In this document: one piece after another, positions 49,976 through 60,081 of the stretch
Layout of the letters: every line of letters starts with the position of its first letter
Position numbering within the stretch: the stretch's first letter is position 1
Assembly (NCBI RefSeq): GCF_001427125.1
Contig: NZ_LMGK01000025.1
Location: 297,234 to 361,233 of the forward strand
Reading direction: 5' to 3'
Origin: Pseudomonas sp. Root562
GTDB taxonomy: Bacteria; Pseudomonadota; Gammaproteobacteria; Pseudomonadales; Pseudomonadaceae
Length of the DNA stretch: 64,000 bases
The notes under the pieces: model-generated
Seen by the model: the letters and a program-made list of their open reading frames with translations, nothing else
Database searches by the model: none
What the model was told of the DNA's origin: nothing
Position numbers and translations under genes: made by a program

Positions 49976-50369
49976 GTAGCTGTTGCTGCGAGTGCCTGGC
50001 ACTCGTTTTTGACTTCGCAGCTTGCAAGCCCTGGGAGAGCCCCTGCGAAAGTGCGCGAAATTTAACAACTTTCGTTACGTCTGGGAAGCCCTTCTTAACA
50101 TTTATTTGATTTAAAACAGCCAGTTACTGGCGTATCAAGTGGCGCGAACAGCCTTGCGACGAGGCGATACGTGGTTCCTGGCCGATATCTGGGGTGAAAC
50201 AAGAAGGCGACAGATCCGACAATGCGCTCCCTGGGTGTTCTCATAAACTGAACATAAGCTTCTCAATTATTCATTTTTTCAAACAACCACCAACGTTTAC
50301 CTTGGCGCCAGGTTTGAAAGGCACAGCAGCCTGAATCGCCCCTTTTTCGTTTGACTCGAGGTAGCTCCC
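49976..50369. other. intergenic region between tRNA-Gln and aldehyde dehydrogenase
   Basis: 394 bases without a gene. It contains a hairpin CGAGTGCC-T-GGCACTCG (49988-50004) followed by TTTTTG on the plus strand, and a short palindrome GCCAG-TTA-CTGGC (50119-50131). The tRNA promoter should lie at its left part on the minus strand; no clear boxes were assigned. Confidence 0.5.
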
Positions 50370-51776
50370 ATGTCTGAACAATCCCTGGCAGTGCACGCCC
50401 CTTTCGATGGCGCTATCGTCGGTCACGTGGTGGTCTCCACCGAGGCCGATGTCGAGCGGGCACTGAGTGTTGCCCATGGCATTTTCCGCGACCGCAGCCA
50501 GTGGTTGTCCAAGCCTCGGCGGATTGAAATCCTGCAACGTGCCGCCCAATTGATCGGTGCGCGCAAGGTGGCGATTGCCACCCAGGCGGCCAGCGAAGGC
50601 GGCAAGCCGCTGAAGGATTCGATCACCGAAGTCGAGCGCGGCATCGACGGCATCCTCAATTGCATCGAGGTGCTGCGCACCGAAGGCGGCCATGTGATCC
50701 CGATGGGGCTGAACGCCACCTCGGCCAACCGGGTGGCCTTCACCCAGTACGAACCGATCGGCGTGGTTGCGGCCGTCTCGGCATTCAACCATCCGTTCAA
50801 CCTGATCGTGCATCAAGTGGTCCCGGCCATTGCCGTCAGTGCGCCCGTGGTCGTCAAGCCCGCGGCCAACACGCCGCTGAGCTGCCGGACATTGCTCGAT
50901 ATCCTGACCGAAGCCGGCCTCCCCGAAGGTTGGGCGCAGATGGTGCTGCCGACTGACAACGCGATCACCGGCAAACTGGTGGCTGACCCACGGGTGGGTT
51001 TCTTCAGCTTCATCGGCTCGGCGGCGGTGGGCTGGATGTTGCGTTCGACCCTCGCTCCGGGAACCCGCTGCGCGCTGGAGCACGGCGGCGTGGCGCCAGT
51101 GATTCTCGCGGCGGATGCCGACCTCGACGATGCCCTGCCGCGCATTGCCCGTGGCGGCTTCTGGCACGCGGGACAGGCTTGCGTGAGCGTGCAGCGGATT
51201 TTCTGCCATCGCAGCATCGCCGAACAGGTTGCCGTGCGACTGGGCCAATCGGGCGACGCGATGGTCGTGGGAGATCCGACCGATATCACCACCGATGTCG
51301 GCCCGCTGATCGCCGAGCGTGAAGTGAACCGTGTCAGCCAATGGGTGAACGACGCCGTTGCCGGTGGCGCCCGTTTGATCTCAGGTGGCCGCGCACTCGG
51401 CAACAACTGCTACGCGCCCACTGTCTTGCTCAATCCGTCCATCAATTCGAACGTGATGCAGAAAGAAGTCTTCGGCCCGGTGGTGGCGGTGTACGCCTAC
51501 GACGACCTGGCCGATGCGATCCAGCTGGCCAACGCCCTGCCCTATGCCTTCCAGGCGGCGGTATTCACCCGCGATCTGGACACCGCCATGCAGTGCTATC
51601 AGGACCTCGACGCCACGGCGGTGATGGTCAACGAAAACACCCTGTTCCGCGTCGACTGGATGCCGTTCGCCGGCGCGCGCCTGTCCGGCCATGGCGTGGG
51701 CGGTATTCCTCACACCATGAAAGAAATGCAGGTCGAGAAAATGATGGTCTGGCGTTCCCGGGCGGTGCGTGGATAA
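50370..51776 (+). CDS. aldehyde dehydrogenase family protein
   Basis: 468 residues, AGGTAG six bases before the ATG. Catalytic Cys in HAGQACVSVQR, the general-base Glu in CALEHGGVAPV (the usual ELGG is EHGG here), and the coenzyme loop FSFIGSAAVGW. It resembles the phosphonoacetaldehyde/lactaldehyde group of NAD(P) aldehyde dehydrogenases, whose members act on small polar aldehydes. It starts a unit with the phosphoesterase gene 60 bases behind. Substrate not predictable. Confidence 0.87.
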   Translation: MSEQSLAVHAPFDGAIVGHVVVSTEADVERALSVAHGIFRDRSQWLSKPRRIEILQRAAQLIGARKVAIATQAASEGGKPLKDSITEVERGIDGILNCIEVLRTEGGHVIPMGLNATSANRVAFTQYEPIGVVAAVSAFNHPFNLIVHQVVPAIAVSAPVVVKPAANTPLSCRTLLDILTEAGLPEGWAQMVLPTDNAITGKLVADPRVGFFSFIGSAAVGWMLRSTLAPGTRCALEHGGVAPVILAADADLDDALPRIARGGFWHAGQACVSVQRIFCHRSIAEQVAVRLGQSGDAMVVGDPTDITTDVGPLIAEREVNRVSQWVNDAVAGGARLISGGRALGNNCYAPTVLLNPSINSNVMQKEVFGPVVAVYAYDDLADAIQLANALPYAFQAAVFTRDLDTAMQCYQDLDATAVMVNENTLFRVDWMPFAGARLSGHGVGGIPHTMKEMQVEKMMVWRSRAVRG

Positions 51777-51836
51777 ACGGCTTGATCGGCTTCGATCTCG
51801 TGCGCTAGGTTCTATTGCAAATACAGGAGCTGACCC

Positions 51837-52604
51837 ATGCGCATCGCCTTGCTGTCCGACATCCACCTGTCCGTCAACGCGATACCGTTTCCCGACGTGC
51901 AGGCCGATGTCGTCGTGCTCGCCGGGGACATCTCGCGGCCCGCTGCTGCCATAGAGTGGGCCAGGGCATGTCCTGTTCCGATTGTGTACGTGGCCGGCAA
52001 TCACGAGTTTTACGGCAGTGACCTGATCTCGACCCATGAACAGTTGCGCACGTTGACGCAAGGCACACAGATCCACGTGCTGGAGCGCTCGGAATACATC
52101 CACCAAGGTGTGCGATTCCTGGGATGTACGTTGTGGTCCGACTATCGGCTTTACGATGACGCGCAAGAACGGGCGCATGGCATTGATCTGGCGACAGCGT
52201 TGGTGCGGGACTTCAGCCGCATCAGAATCTCGCCCGATTTCGCAGACCTGTTCAGCCCGGCGGTGTCGCAGTTGATTTTTCTGCAGACCGTTGCCTGGTT
52301 GGATGACTGTTTCACCCGCGACAGCACCACGCCCACGGTGGTGATTTCTCACTTCGCCCCGACTCGGGCAAGCATCAGCCCGATGTTTGCCGAGTCGCCG
52401 ATCAATTCGAGTTTTGTCTCCGACCTTGAGCAGCGGATCAAGGCGTGGCAACCGGCCCTTTGGCTGCATGGACATACCCATGGCAGCTTTGATTATCGGG
52501 TGGGCGATACCCGCGTTGTGTGCAATGCCCGGGGCTATGCGAAAGAAGGGGTCAATGAGAACCCGGAATTTGATCAGGCGTTGGTCATCGAGCTGCCAGT
52601 CTGA
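51837..52604 (+). CDS. calcineurin-like metallophosphoesterase
   Basis: 255 residues. The metal-binding motifs are in order: LLSDIHL, VLAGDIS, VAGNHEF, VISHFAP and LHGHTHG, giving a complete dinuclear centre. No signal peptide, so cytosolic. CAGGAG stands before the ATG. Cleaves a phosphomonoester or diester; substrate unknown. Confidence 0.88.
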   Translation: MRIALLSDIHLSVNAIPFPDVQADVVVLAGDISRPAAAIEWARACPVPIVYVAGNHEFYGSDLISTHEQLRTLTQGTQIHVLERSEYIHQGVRFLGCTLWSDYRLYDDAQERAHGIDLATALVRDFSRIRISPDFADLFSPAVSQLIFLQTVAWLDDCFTRDSTTPTVVISHFAPTRASISPMFAESPINSSFVSDLEQRIKAWQPALWLHGHTHGSFDYRVGDTRVVCNARGYAKEGVNENPEFDQALVIELPV

Positions 52605-52768
52605 ATCACTTGCAGCACGCCCTCGCCCGGCCGCTTTTCATACCAAAGCGTTAGTTTCAAACACCCATGTCTGGTGGTCAGTGCCCTGCTTGGCCGATAA
52701 ATTTTCCACAGCCGTGGAAACGTACTCGGGCCTTGCAGGTGCCCCCTCCTCCAGAACCTACATGAGTA

Positions 52769-53758
52769 ATGACGATGACTGACGAGACAAACGGAACCAC
52801 ACGTCGTGGCTTGATCACCACCGGCGCCATGGCTGCGGCCCTGGCGGTGACCCTGCCTGCGCTGGCAGCGCAGCAGACACAGGGATCGGCAACCGCCGCT
52901 GCGCCGGGCAAAAGCGACGGTCATGCCAGTGGCTCGGGGATGCTCACCGTCAAGGACGGTACGCAGATTTTCTACAAGGACTGGGGCAGCGGCCAACCGA
53001 TCGTGTTCCACCACGGCTGGCCACTGTCCAGCGACGACTGGGATGCGCAAATGCTGTTTTTCCTCAGCAAGGGCTTCCGTGTCATCGCCCACGATCGCCG
53101 TGGTCACGGTCGGTCCTCTCAGACCGCTGTCGGCAACGAAATGGACACCTACGCCGCCGACGTCGCTGAACTGATGGCGCACCTGAACATCAGGAATGCC
53201 GTGCACATCGGTCACTCCACCGGAGGCGGTGAAGTGGCCCGTTACGTGGCGCGCCATGGCCGTGGTCGCGTGGCCAAAGCGGTATTGATCGGCGCGGTAC
53301 CACCGATCATGCTGCGCACTGCGAAAAATCCGGGCGGCATTCCAATGGACGTCTTCGATGGCTTGCGCAAAGCCGTGGCGGAAAATCGCACGCAATTTTA
53401 TCGCGAGTTTCCGAGTGGGCCGTTCTATGGGTTCAATCGCCCCGGCGCAAAACTGTCCGAAGCGATCGTCGACAACTGGTGGCGCCAGGGTATGAATGGC
53501 GGGGTCAAGGCGCAGTACGATTGCATCAAGGCCTTTTCGGAAACCGACTTCACCGACGACCTGAAAAACATCGAGGTGCCGACCCTGGTGTTGCACGGTG
53601 AAGACGACCAGATCGTACCGATAGCCGACTCGGCGCACCTGTCGATCAAACTGCTGCGCCACGGCACGCTGAAAACCTACCCCGGCCTGCCCCATGGCAT
53701 GTGCACGACCCATGGCGACGTGATCAACGCCGACCTTCTGGCGTTCATCAAGGCTTGA
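52769..53758 (+). CDS. Tat-exported alpha/beta hydrolase (non-haem chloroperoxidase type)
   Basis: 329 residues. The twin-arginine signal is [11 protein letters not shown] with a hydrophobic core ending LPALAA. Nucleophile Ser in IGHSTGGGE, Asp in HGEDDQIVP, His in GLPHGM; HHGWPLS is the oxyanion turn. These are features of the non-haem haloperoxidase/arylesterase group, whose peroxidase reaction is a side activity of perhydrolysis. A start two codons later (52775) is possible. Confidence 0.87.
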   Translation: MTMTDETNGTTRRGLITTGAMAAALAVTLPALAAQQTQGSATAAAPGKSDGHASGSGMLTVKDGTQIFYKDWGSGQPIVFHHGWPLSSDDWDAQMLFFLSKGFRVIAHDRRGHGRSSQTAVGNEMDTYAADVAELMAHLNIRNAVHIGHSTGGGEVARYVARHGRGRVAKAVLIGAVPPIMLRTAKNPGGIPMDVFDGLRKAVAENRTQFYREFPSGPFYGFNRPGAKLSEAIVDNWWRQGMNGGVKAQYDCIKAFSETDFTDDLKNIEVPTLVLHGEDDQIVPIADSAHLSIKLLRHGTLKTYPGLPHGMCTTHGDVINADLLAFIKA

Positions 53759-53795
53759 TGCCCTTGGGCTGCGGCAGCATCGCAAGAGCCGGATC

Positions 53796-54920
53796 ATGCT
53801 GAACGTCATGTCCGGCTCCCCGCGCGTCAGGGCAAAGTGCCTGGCGCTTTGGGCAACTACCTTCGCGATATTCATCGTCGATACCCTCACGGAACTGGAT
53901 ATCGCAGTGGCAGTGCTTTATGTCCTGGTCATCATGATGGCCATGGGCACATGCTCGATCCGCGGGCTGCGTCGGGTTGCACTGATCTGTGCGCTGCTGA
54001 CGGCTGCCGCGTTCTTTTTTTCTCACCTCGATCATCCGTTCAGTGCCGCGCTGGCCCGTTGCGTTGTCAGTCTGACGGCCATTGGTATTGCCACCTGGCT
54101 GGCATTGAAAAATCGTCGCACCCGCGATGAACTTCAGGAGCAATTCAGTTTGCTGGCCCATACCCATGATGTCGAAGCGCGGCTGCATCGCGCGCAAATC
54201 GAACTCGCCCATATATGCCGAATCACCACGATGGGCGAGCTGTCAGCGTCGATTGCCCACGAAGTGAATCAGCCCCTGGCCGCGATAGCTTCCAGTGCCG
54301 AAGCGGCCCAGCGCTGGCTCGACCGCCCGAGTCCCGATCTCAAGGAAGCCGGCGCCGCCATCGCCAGGGCGGCCAGTAATGCGCGTCGAGCAGCCGAGGT
54401 CATCAAGCGTATTCGTGATCTGACTCGCAAAAGCGATTCGCTCTACGAAGAACTCGATCTGCAATCGGTAGTAACCGATTCGCTGGCCCTGCTTGACCGG
54501 GAAATCCAGAGCCATAAGGTGCGAGTGGCTTGCTCGTTTGCATCCCCGTCGCTTTGGGTGTCGGGCGATCGAATCCAGCTACAGCAGGTAGTGATCAACC
54601 TGATCATGAACAGTCTGCAGGCCATGAACGGCCACAAGAGTTCACCCCGAGAGCTGCACGTGCGAACTTATCGGCAAGAGAGTCATGCAGTGGTGGAGGT
54701 GCAGGATAACGGCCCGGGAATTGATCAACATCATCTCGCGCTGCTGTTCGATGCGTTTTTCACCACCAAGGAAAATGGCATGGGGATCGGCCTGTCAATC
54801 TGCCGCTCTATCATCGAGTTGCACGGTGGATGCATCCGGGCAGACAGTCAGCCCAACCTGGGCGCGACCTTCTCGTTCTCCCTGCCGGTTTCCCCAGCCA
54901 ACGGCCAACCATCGAATTAA
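53796..54920 (+). CDS. orphan membrane sensor histidine kinase
   Basis: 374 residues. Four membrane segments in the first 105 residues with short loops, so the sensor is within the membrane. The phosphorylation site is His155 in ASIAHEVNQPLAAI, a subtype typical of the NtrB/DctB-like group; ATP-binding boxes are NLIMNSLQAM, VEVQDNGPGI and GMGIGLSICRSI. It begins 38 bases after the hydrolase gene. No response regulator gene is adjacent on either side. Confidence 0.9.
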   Translation: MLNVMSGSPRVRAKCLALWATTFAIFIVDTLTELDIAVAVLYVLVIMMAMGTCSIRGLRRVALICALLTAAAFFFSHLDHPFSAALARCVVSLTAIGIATWLALKNRRTRDELQEQFSLLAHTHDVEARLHRAQIELAHICRITTMGELSASIAHEVNQPLAAIASSAEAAQRWLDRPSPDLKEAGAAIARAASNARRAAEVIKRIRDLTRKSDSLYEELDLQSVVTDSLALLDREIQSHKVRVACSFASPSLWVSGDRIQLQQVVINLIMNSLQAMNGHKSSPRELHVRTYRQESHAVVEVQDNGPGIDQHHLALLFDAFFTTKENGMGIGLSICRSIIELHGGCIRADSQPNLGATFSFSLPVSPANGQPSN

Positions 54921-55148
54921 CACCGAGCTGATCGTCCATTAATCTGCCAACCGTGCTGTCCGGCGCGCAGCACTTCGACCTTTGGTTGGGAACGATCACG
55001 CTAAAGCCCTACGGTTCTATACCTGCGTATGGTATCGAGCGCGGTGCGTCGATATGCACACTCTTTCTCCAGGCGATCCGTCGCTTTCGCAGCGAACAAT
55101 CGGCATTGGCCAACGATTTTTTTTGACCCAGGCAATCGGAGAATGAGC

Positions 55149-56105
55149 ATGACAACGCATCTGGATTACCCATCCCAAAAGGCTGGCGCACATCAGACAG
55201 GCAATGGTCAGCAGCAGCCAGGCTTGCTTGACACCGAACTGGTTCCTTCGCGCTATGCCGTGCGGGTCGGCGAGATTGACGTGCTGGTGATCAGCGATGG
55301 TGTCCTGCCACTGCCGACCTCGACGATGTCTACCAATGCCGACCCCGCCGCCCGCGCCGCCTGGTTCAAGGACATGTTCCTCGGGCCGGACGCGTTCGAC
55401 TGGGCGCTGAACGTGCTGGTGATCCGCAGCGGCGACCAGACCATACTCGTCGACGCAGGCCTCGGCGGGCAGTTCCCAGGGTTTCCAAGGGCCGGGCAAT
55501 TTCCCAAGCGCCTGCAGGCCGCCGGCATCGATCTTGGATCCGTGACCGATGTGGTGATTACCCACATGCACATGGACCACATCGGCGGCCTGCTCGTCGA
55601 CGACGTGAAGAACAAGTTGCGGCCAGACGTGCGCATCCACGTGTCGGCGACTGAAGTCGCTTTCTGGGAGACACCTGATTTCACCCACACCGACATGCCG
55701 GCGCCGGTGCCGGACGTGCTGCGCGCCACCGCCAACCAATTCATCAACGATTACCGCAGCAACGTGCGAACTTTCGAAGACCAATACGAGGTGGCCCCGG
55801 GCGTCGTCGCCAAAGTCACCGGTGGCCACACCCCGGGGCACTGCGTGGTCTACGTGAACTCCGGTGGCGAACGCTTGACCTTCGCCGGCGACGCCCTGTT
55901 TCCGGTGGCCTTCGAGCACCCCGACTGGCACAACGGCTTTGAACATGACCCCGAGGAATCGGTTCGCGTTCGGGTTCGACTGATGCAGGAAGCGGCGGCG
56001 AGCGGTGAACTGTTTGTCGCCACGCACCTGCCGTTCCCTTCCGTTGGCCGCGTAGCCATCGACGGCAAAGCGTTTCGCTGGGTAGCGGCGTTCTGGGATT
56101 ACTGA
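55149..56105 (+). CDS. metallo-beta-lactamase fold hydrolase
   Basis: 318 residues from ATG 55149 (GGAG seven bases upstream; ATG 55143 is too close). The zinc motif THMHMDHIGG (His139, His141, Asp143, His144) and the later GGHTPGHC and FAGDALF give a full dinuclear site. No signal peptide. The sequence belongs to the broad group that includes lactonases and sulfatase-like members such as alkylsulfatases, without features that settle the substrate. Monocistronic. Confidence 0.87.
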   Translation: MTTHLDYPSQKAGAHQTGNGQQQPGLLDTELVPSRYAVRVGEIDVLVISDGVLPLPTSTMSTNADPAARAAWFKDMFLGPDAFDWALNVLVIRSGDQTILVDAGLGGQFPGFPRAGQFPKRLQAAGIDLGSVTDVVITHMHMDHIGGLLVDDVKNKLRPDVRIHVSATEVAFWETPDFTHTDMPAPVPDVLRATANQFINDYRSNVRTFEDQYEVAPGVVAKVTGGHTPGHCVVYVNSGGERLTFAGDALFPVAFEHPDWHNGFEHDPEESVRVRVRLMQEAAASGELFVATHLPFPSVGRVAIDGKAFRWVAAFWDY

Positions 56106-56120
56106 CCGTTTGCTGGTGCA

Positions 56121-56150
56121 TCCGGCCTCTACAATCAAATAGAGGCCGGA
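56121..56150 (+). terminator. hairpin after the MBL gene
   Basis: TCCGGCCTCTA / TAGAGGCCGGA, 11-bp perfect stem with an eight-base loop; no U-run, so termination is likely but weak. Confidence 0.5.
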
Positions 56151-56214
56151 CGGTAAGCCTGATCCCGTCTAAGCTGAACGATACACATCTGAGCCTCTTC
56201 ACAGGGGAAGCGCG

Positions 56215-56514
56215 ATGACGGGTAAACACACGCACCACTGCTCGTCATGGCTGCTGCCTTGCCTGCTCGCCATCAACCTGGCGCTCACCGCCGGATGTTC
56301 GAGCAAAACCGCCACGGCTCGCTATTCGTCCGCAACCATCGGTTCGGCCTGCTATGCCAAAGCCCTTCCCACTGTCGGCGAGGGTGGCCTGGCCTGGGGC
56401 GACACCCTGAACATGGCTCGCCAGAAATCGATGAGCAATTGCGCACGCTATGCGGGACGATCCGGTGGTACGCCAAGTACCTGCCAAGTGGTGCTGGCGG
56501 AATGCAAGCATTGA
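56215..56514 (+). CDS. small lipoprotein, unknown function
   Basis: 99 residues. Lipoprotein signal with lipobox LTAGC at about residue 28. The mature part has a further four cysteines (SACYAK, SNCARY, STCQVV, AECKH), likely forming two disulfides. GGGGAA precedes the ATG. I do not recognise the family. Confidence 0.7.
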   Translation: MTGKHTHHCSSWLLPCLLAINLALTAGCSSKTATARYSSATIGSACYAKALPTVGEGGLAWGDTLNMARQKSMSNCARYAGRSGGTPSTCQVVLAECKH

Positions 56515-56675
56515 TAAATCGGATGTTTCGTTTCTGCGCCGCTTTTGCATTTCTGTGCGACAGATCCCACTTAGGGGGCTCCCGTTTCACACGCTCGCGG
56601 TGTTAGTTTGGGAACGTTTCTGATTAAACGATCAGATATTTCCCACACACTGCCTGCAAAGGAATGCCCCCAGCA

Positions 56676-58415
56676 ATGGACTTTTCACTCAAGCACCTGG
56701 CCGCGACCACACTGATGATCGCCAGCCTGTCGACGTTCACCTCCGCTGCCCACGCCAACATCACACCGCAACAGAGTGCGATCATTCTCAAGGCTTTCAA
56801 TGATGCCTCGGTCAAGGATTTCCGGCAGTTCCTTGGCAGCCTGGCCAAGAGCGATATCGCCAAGGCCGACAATCTCGGACCTGCTATCAGCGCCTTCCTG
56901 AACAACAAGGCACTGACGGCTGAGCAACAGAACGAAATCCATCGTTTGCTTGGCCTTTATGCGCGGGTGAAATACGGCAGCGCGGCGACCGAAACCTTGA
57001 AGGAACTGGTGGCCATCCCGACCGTACGCGTCGACGGTGTGGAACAACATGACAACCCTGAATTCATCAAGATCGCCGATAAGATCAAAGGTCTTGCCCA
57101 GGCGTTCAACCTGAACTTCCGCAACATCGACAACCGCGTTTATGAAATCTCCCTGGAAGGCAATGGCGATGAAGTCGTGGGCATTCATGCCCATGCCGAC
57201 GTGGTGCCGGTGACCCCGGAGAACTGGGTCTTGCAGGATGGTACCCGCCTCGACCCGTTCAAGGTCACGCTGATCGGCGACCGCATGTATGGCCGTGGCA
57301 CCGAAGATGACAAGAACGGCATCGTAGTGGCGATGTACGCGATGAAGATCATCAAGGAAGAGAAACTGCCGCTGGCGAGAAACTTCAAGCTGCTGGTCGA
57401 CACCACCGAAGAAACCACGGGCGATGCCATCCCCTACTATTTCGAACGCAACCCGACGCCCAACTACAACCTGGCGCTGGATGGCGGCTATCCGGTAGTG
57501 ATCGCCGAAAAAGGCTACGGCACGGTCATGGCCAGCTTCGCCAAGCGTTCCGGCCAAGGCAAAGGTGCCGAAATCACCGCCATGACCGGCGGCCTGGCCA
57601 CCAACCAGATTCCATCGACATCGGTCGCCACGCTGGTGACCGACCAGCCCGCGGAACTGGCCACCAGCCTGCAAAAGGCCGGCAGTGAATATGCCCAGCG
57701 CAATGGTGGCAACTTCGAGGTCGCCGCCAAGGTTGTTGGCAAGGACGTCAAACTAACGGTTACCGGCGTGTCTGCGCACTCCTCCGAGCCCGAATCCGGA
57801 GTCAATCCGGTGGCGAGGATGCTCGATTTCATCAACGGCCTCGACGGCAAGGTTGCGCTCAAGCACAACCACATCACTGACGCCGCTCGCTACGCGGCCG
57901 ACAACTGGGGCCTGGATTACCTGGGTGGCAAATTGGCGGTCGGGTTTTCCGATGAGTTCATGGGGCCGCTGACCACTTCCCTGACCTATGTCGGTGAGGA
58001 TGAAAAAGCGTTCAAACTGGCGGTCAACCTGCGCGTGCCGAAAGGCAAATCCCCGCAAGTGCTTAAATCGGAAATCGCCGGGAAGCTCGACGCCTGGAGC
58101 AAGAAAAGCAACATCGCTGTGGCCTTCGACTACTCGATCGCCGAACCGATGTATCGCAACCCTGAAGGGGAATGGGTCAAGGCCCTGCTCGCCGTGGCCA
58201 GTGAAAACCTTGGCATGGAACACAAGTTCGGTACCTCCGCTGGCGCCACCTCGGTGCATGAACTGCCCAACGGTGTGCAATTCGGCCTGGCAATGCCAGA
58301 CGTCAAATACACCGGCCACAACGATAACGAATTCAAGACTACCGAGCAGTTTTTGCTCGACTTGCAGATCGTCACCGAAATGATGGGCCGTATCGGTCAG
58401 TTGCCGAAACTCTGA
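56676..58415 (+). CDS. exported M20-family dipeptidase
   Basis: 579 residues. Signal peptide (LKHLAATTLMIASLSTF ... HA). Metal ligands in order: GIHAHADVVP, GRGTEDDKNG, DTTEETTGD, LALDGGYP and the late His of TSVHELPNG. The insertion domain and length resemble the PepV/Sapep dipeptidases, which cleave beta-Ala or D-amino-acid dipeptides. Periplasmic nutrient scavenging is likely. The start at 56676 leaves AGGA 12 bases away; ATG 56664 is possible but too close to it. Confidence 0.87.
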   Translation: MDFSLKHLAATTLMIASLSTFTSAAHANITPQQSAIILKAFNDASVKDFRQFLGSLAKSDIAKADNLGPAISAFLNNKALTAEQQNEIHRLLGLYARVKYGSAATETLKELVAIPTVRVDGVEQHDNPEFIKIADKIKGLAQAFNLNFRNIDNRVYEISLEGNGDEVVGIHAHADVVPVTPENWVLQDGTRLDPFKVTLIGDRMYGRGTEDDKNGIVVAMYAMKIIKEEKLPLARNFKLLVDTTEETTGDAIPYYFERNPTPNYNLALDGGYPVVIAEKGYGTVMASFAKRSGQGKGAEITAMTGGLATNQIPSTSVATLVTDQPAELATSLQKAGSEYAQRNGGNFEVAAKVVGKDVKLTVTGVSAHSSEPESGVNPVARMLDFINGLDGKVALKHNHITDAARYAADNWGLDYLGGKLAVGFSDEFMGPLTTSLTYVGEDEKAFKLAVNLRVPKGKSPQVLKSEIAGKLDAWSKKSNIAVAFDYSIAEPMYRNPEGEWVKALLAVASENLGMEHKFGTSAGATSVHELPNGVQFGLAMPDVKYTGHNDNEFKTTEQFLLDLQIVTEMMGRIGQLPKL

Positions 58416-58425
58416 TGCACCTTCG

Positions 58426-58453
58426 GACCCGCCGTTCTGGCGGGTCCATTTTG
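58426..58453 (+). terminator. Rho-independent terminator of the peptidase gene
   Basis: GGACCCGCC / GGCGGGTCC with loop GTTCT and ATTTTG behind. Confidence 0.8.
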
Positions 58454-58626
58454 CGCACCACCGCGCAAGATCTCAGAATATTGTTGCGCAAGGCATGGCA
58501 AATTCCGGCTGACTGCTACGATTAAAAAGCGCCAACGAATTGAGGTCTGCCGCCTGCCAGGTCGGTATTGACCTCGCTGAACTTGATCCACTCATTCCAG
58601 GCCTGCCCGACCCCAGGGAGGGAGCA

Positions 58627-60081
58627 ATGCGTATTCCATTGTTTTACGCGATGTCGGCATTGCTGCTTTTAAGCGCAGGTCCTTGCCTGGCGCAAGCGAC
58701 GCAGACAACCGCACCGGCCCCGGCAAACGCTGCCGACACCGCGCCCGTAAAAGAGGCGGTGTTCAATCAAGAACAACTGGATCAAATGCTGGCGCCTATT
58801 GCGCTTTATCCTGATCCCTTGCTGGCGCAGGTGCTGATGGCGACCACCTACCCTGGCGAAGTCGCCGAGGCCGTCACTTGGTCCAAGGCTCACCCGGATG
58901 CCAAGGGCGATGATGCGGTCAAACAAGTTGCGAACCAGACCTGGGACCCGAGCGTGCAGGCCTTGGTCGCCTTTCCGCAGGTGCTGGCCACGCTGGGCCA
59001 GGACCCTGTCTGGGTACAACGCCTGGGTGATGCCTTCCTGGCGCAGCCCGACGATGTGATGAACGGCGTGCAACGCCTGCGTCGTCAAGCCCAGGCGGCG
59101 GGCAACCTGCAGAGCAACCAGTATCAGAACGTCACGGTTCAAGCGCCTGCGCCCGCACCCGCCTCTGCCCCAGCCCCGGCCCCGGCCAGCAGCACGTCCA
59201 CCATCATCATTCAGCCTGCCGATCCACAGGTCGTGTACGTGCCCACGTATAACCCGACAACCACTTACGGCACCTGGGCCTATCCAGCGTCGCCTCCCGT
59301 GTACTACCCGCCACCACCGGCCTATTACCCCGGTTCGGCATTGATGGCTGGACTGGCGTTCGGCACCGGTGTGGCGATCATCGGTTCGTTGTGGGGTGAT
59401 TGCGACTGGAACGACAACGACATCGACATCGATGTCGACCGCTATAACAACATCAATCGCAATAACCAGATCACCAATAACAAGTGGCAACACAACGCCG
59501 TTCACCGCGATGGGGTGCCTTACCGGGACAGCCGCAGCCGTGAACAATACGGCCGCCAACTGAGCGGTGCGAATCAGCGTGATGCCTATCGAGGCGACAA
59601 CGCGCAACGCGCCCAGGCACGTGAAAAAGCCCGTAGCTCAATGGACAGACACGGTATCGAACGCCCCGCCACCAGCAATCGCGAAGCCCGCGATCAAGCC
59701 CGCCGAGCCCAGTCGGACAACATAGCCGGCAACCGCACGCAGTCCGGCGCAGACCGACCAAGAACGTCTGACAGAGCCCAGAACACCGCCAGGAATACTC
59801 GGGAGAATCAACAGCCCCGTAGAGACGCCGGCCAGGTCAATCAGCGTTCACAAGACCGTTCACAAGTGCGCCAGACGGCGCAGAACAGACCGGCCGCCAG
59901 TGCAGGCAGTGCCCGCAACAACGCATTTGCCGGCGCACGTTCACCGTCTCAGAGCAATGTACAAGCGGCTCGTGGCCGAGCCAGCCAGGCATCTGCCATG
60001 CGCCCCAGCGCGGCGCGGTCTGCCGGCCACCAGATCAGTCGGCCATCCGCACCAGCGCGTCAAAGGGGGGGCCGCCGTTGA
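58627..60081 (+). CDS. DUF3300 family exported protein
   Basis: 484 residues from the ATG at 58627 (GGGAGGGAG upstream). Signal peptide ending at CLAQA. The domain at about 45-250 carries the family signature LDQMLAPIALYPDPLLAQVL and WDPSVQALVAFPQVL, then an Ala/Pro linker, VVYVPTYNPTTTYG and a Gly/Tyr/Pro region. The last 180 residues are low-complexity Arg/Asn/Gln/Ala and probably disordered. Its stop overlaps the start of the DUF2950 gene, its constant partner. Envelope location; function unknown. Confidence 0.87.
   Translation: MRIPLFYAMSALLLLSAGPCLAQATQTTAPAPANAADTAPVKEAVFNQEQLDQMLAPIALYPDPLLAQVLMATTYPGEVAEAVTWSKAHPDAKGDDAVKQVANQTWDPSVQALVAFPQVLATLGQDPVWVQRLGDAFLAQPDDVMNGVQRLRRQAQAAGNLQSNQYQNVTVQAPAPAPASAPAPAPASSTSTIIIQPADPQVVYVPTYNPTTTYGTWAYPASPPVYYPPPPAYYPGSALMAGLAFGTGVAIIGSLWGDCDWNDNDIDIDVDRYNNINRNNQITNNKWQHNAVHRDGVPYRDSRSREQYGRQLSGANQRDAYRGDNAQRAQAREKARSSMDRHGIERPATSNREARDQARRAQSDNIAGNRTQSGADRPRTSDRAQNTARNTRENQQPRRDAGQVNQRSQDRSQVRQTAQNRPAASAGSARNNAFAGARSPSQSNVQAARGRASQASAMRPSAARSAGHQISRPSAPARQRGGRR

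Noticed and set aside
49807-50109. open frames across 49.8-50.1 kb on both strands
   Set aside because: They read through the tRNA-Gln gene, giving the well-known false peptide AAGFEPTHGR.
55149-56105. MBL-fold enzyme as the SDS-type alkylsulfatase of the regulon
   Set aside because: It is too short (318 against over 600 residues), lacks a signal peptide and the SCP-like C-terminal domain, and has no operator upstream.
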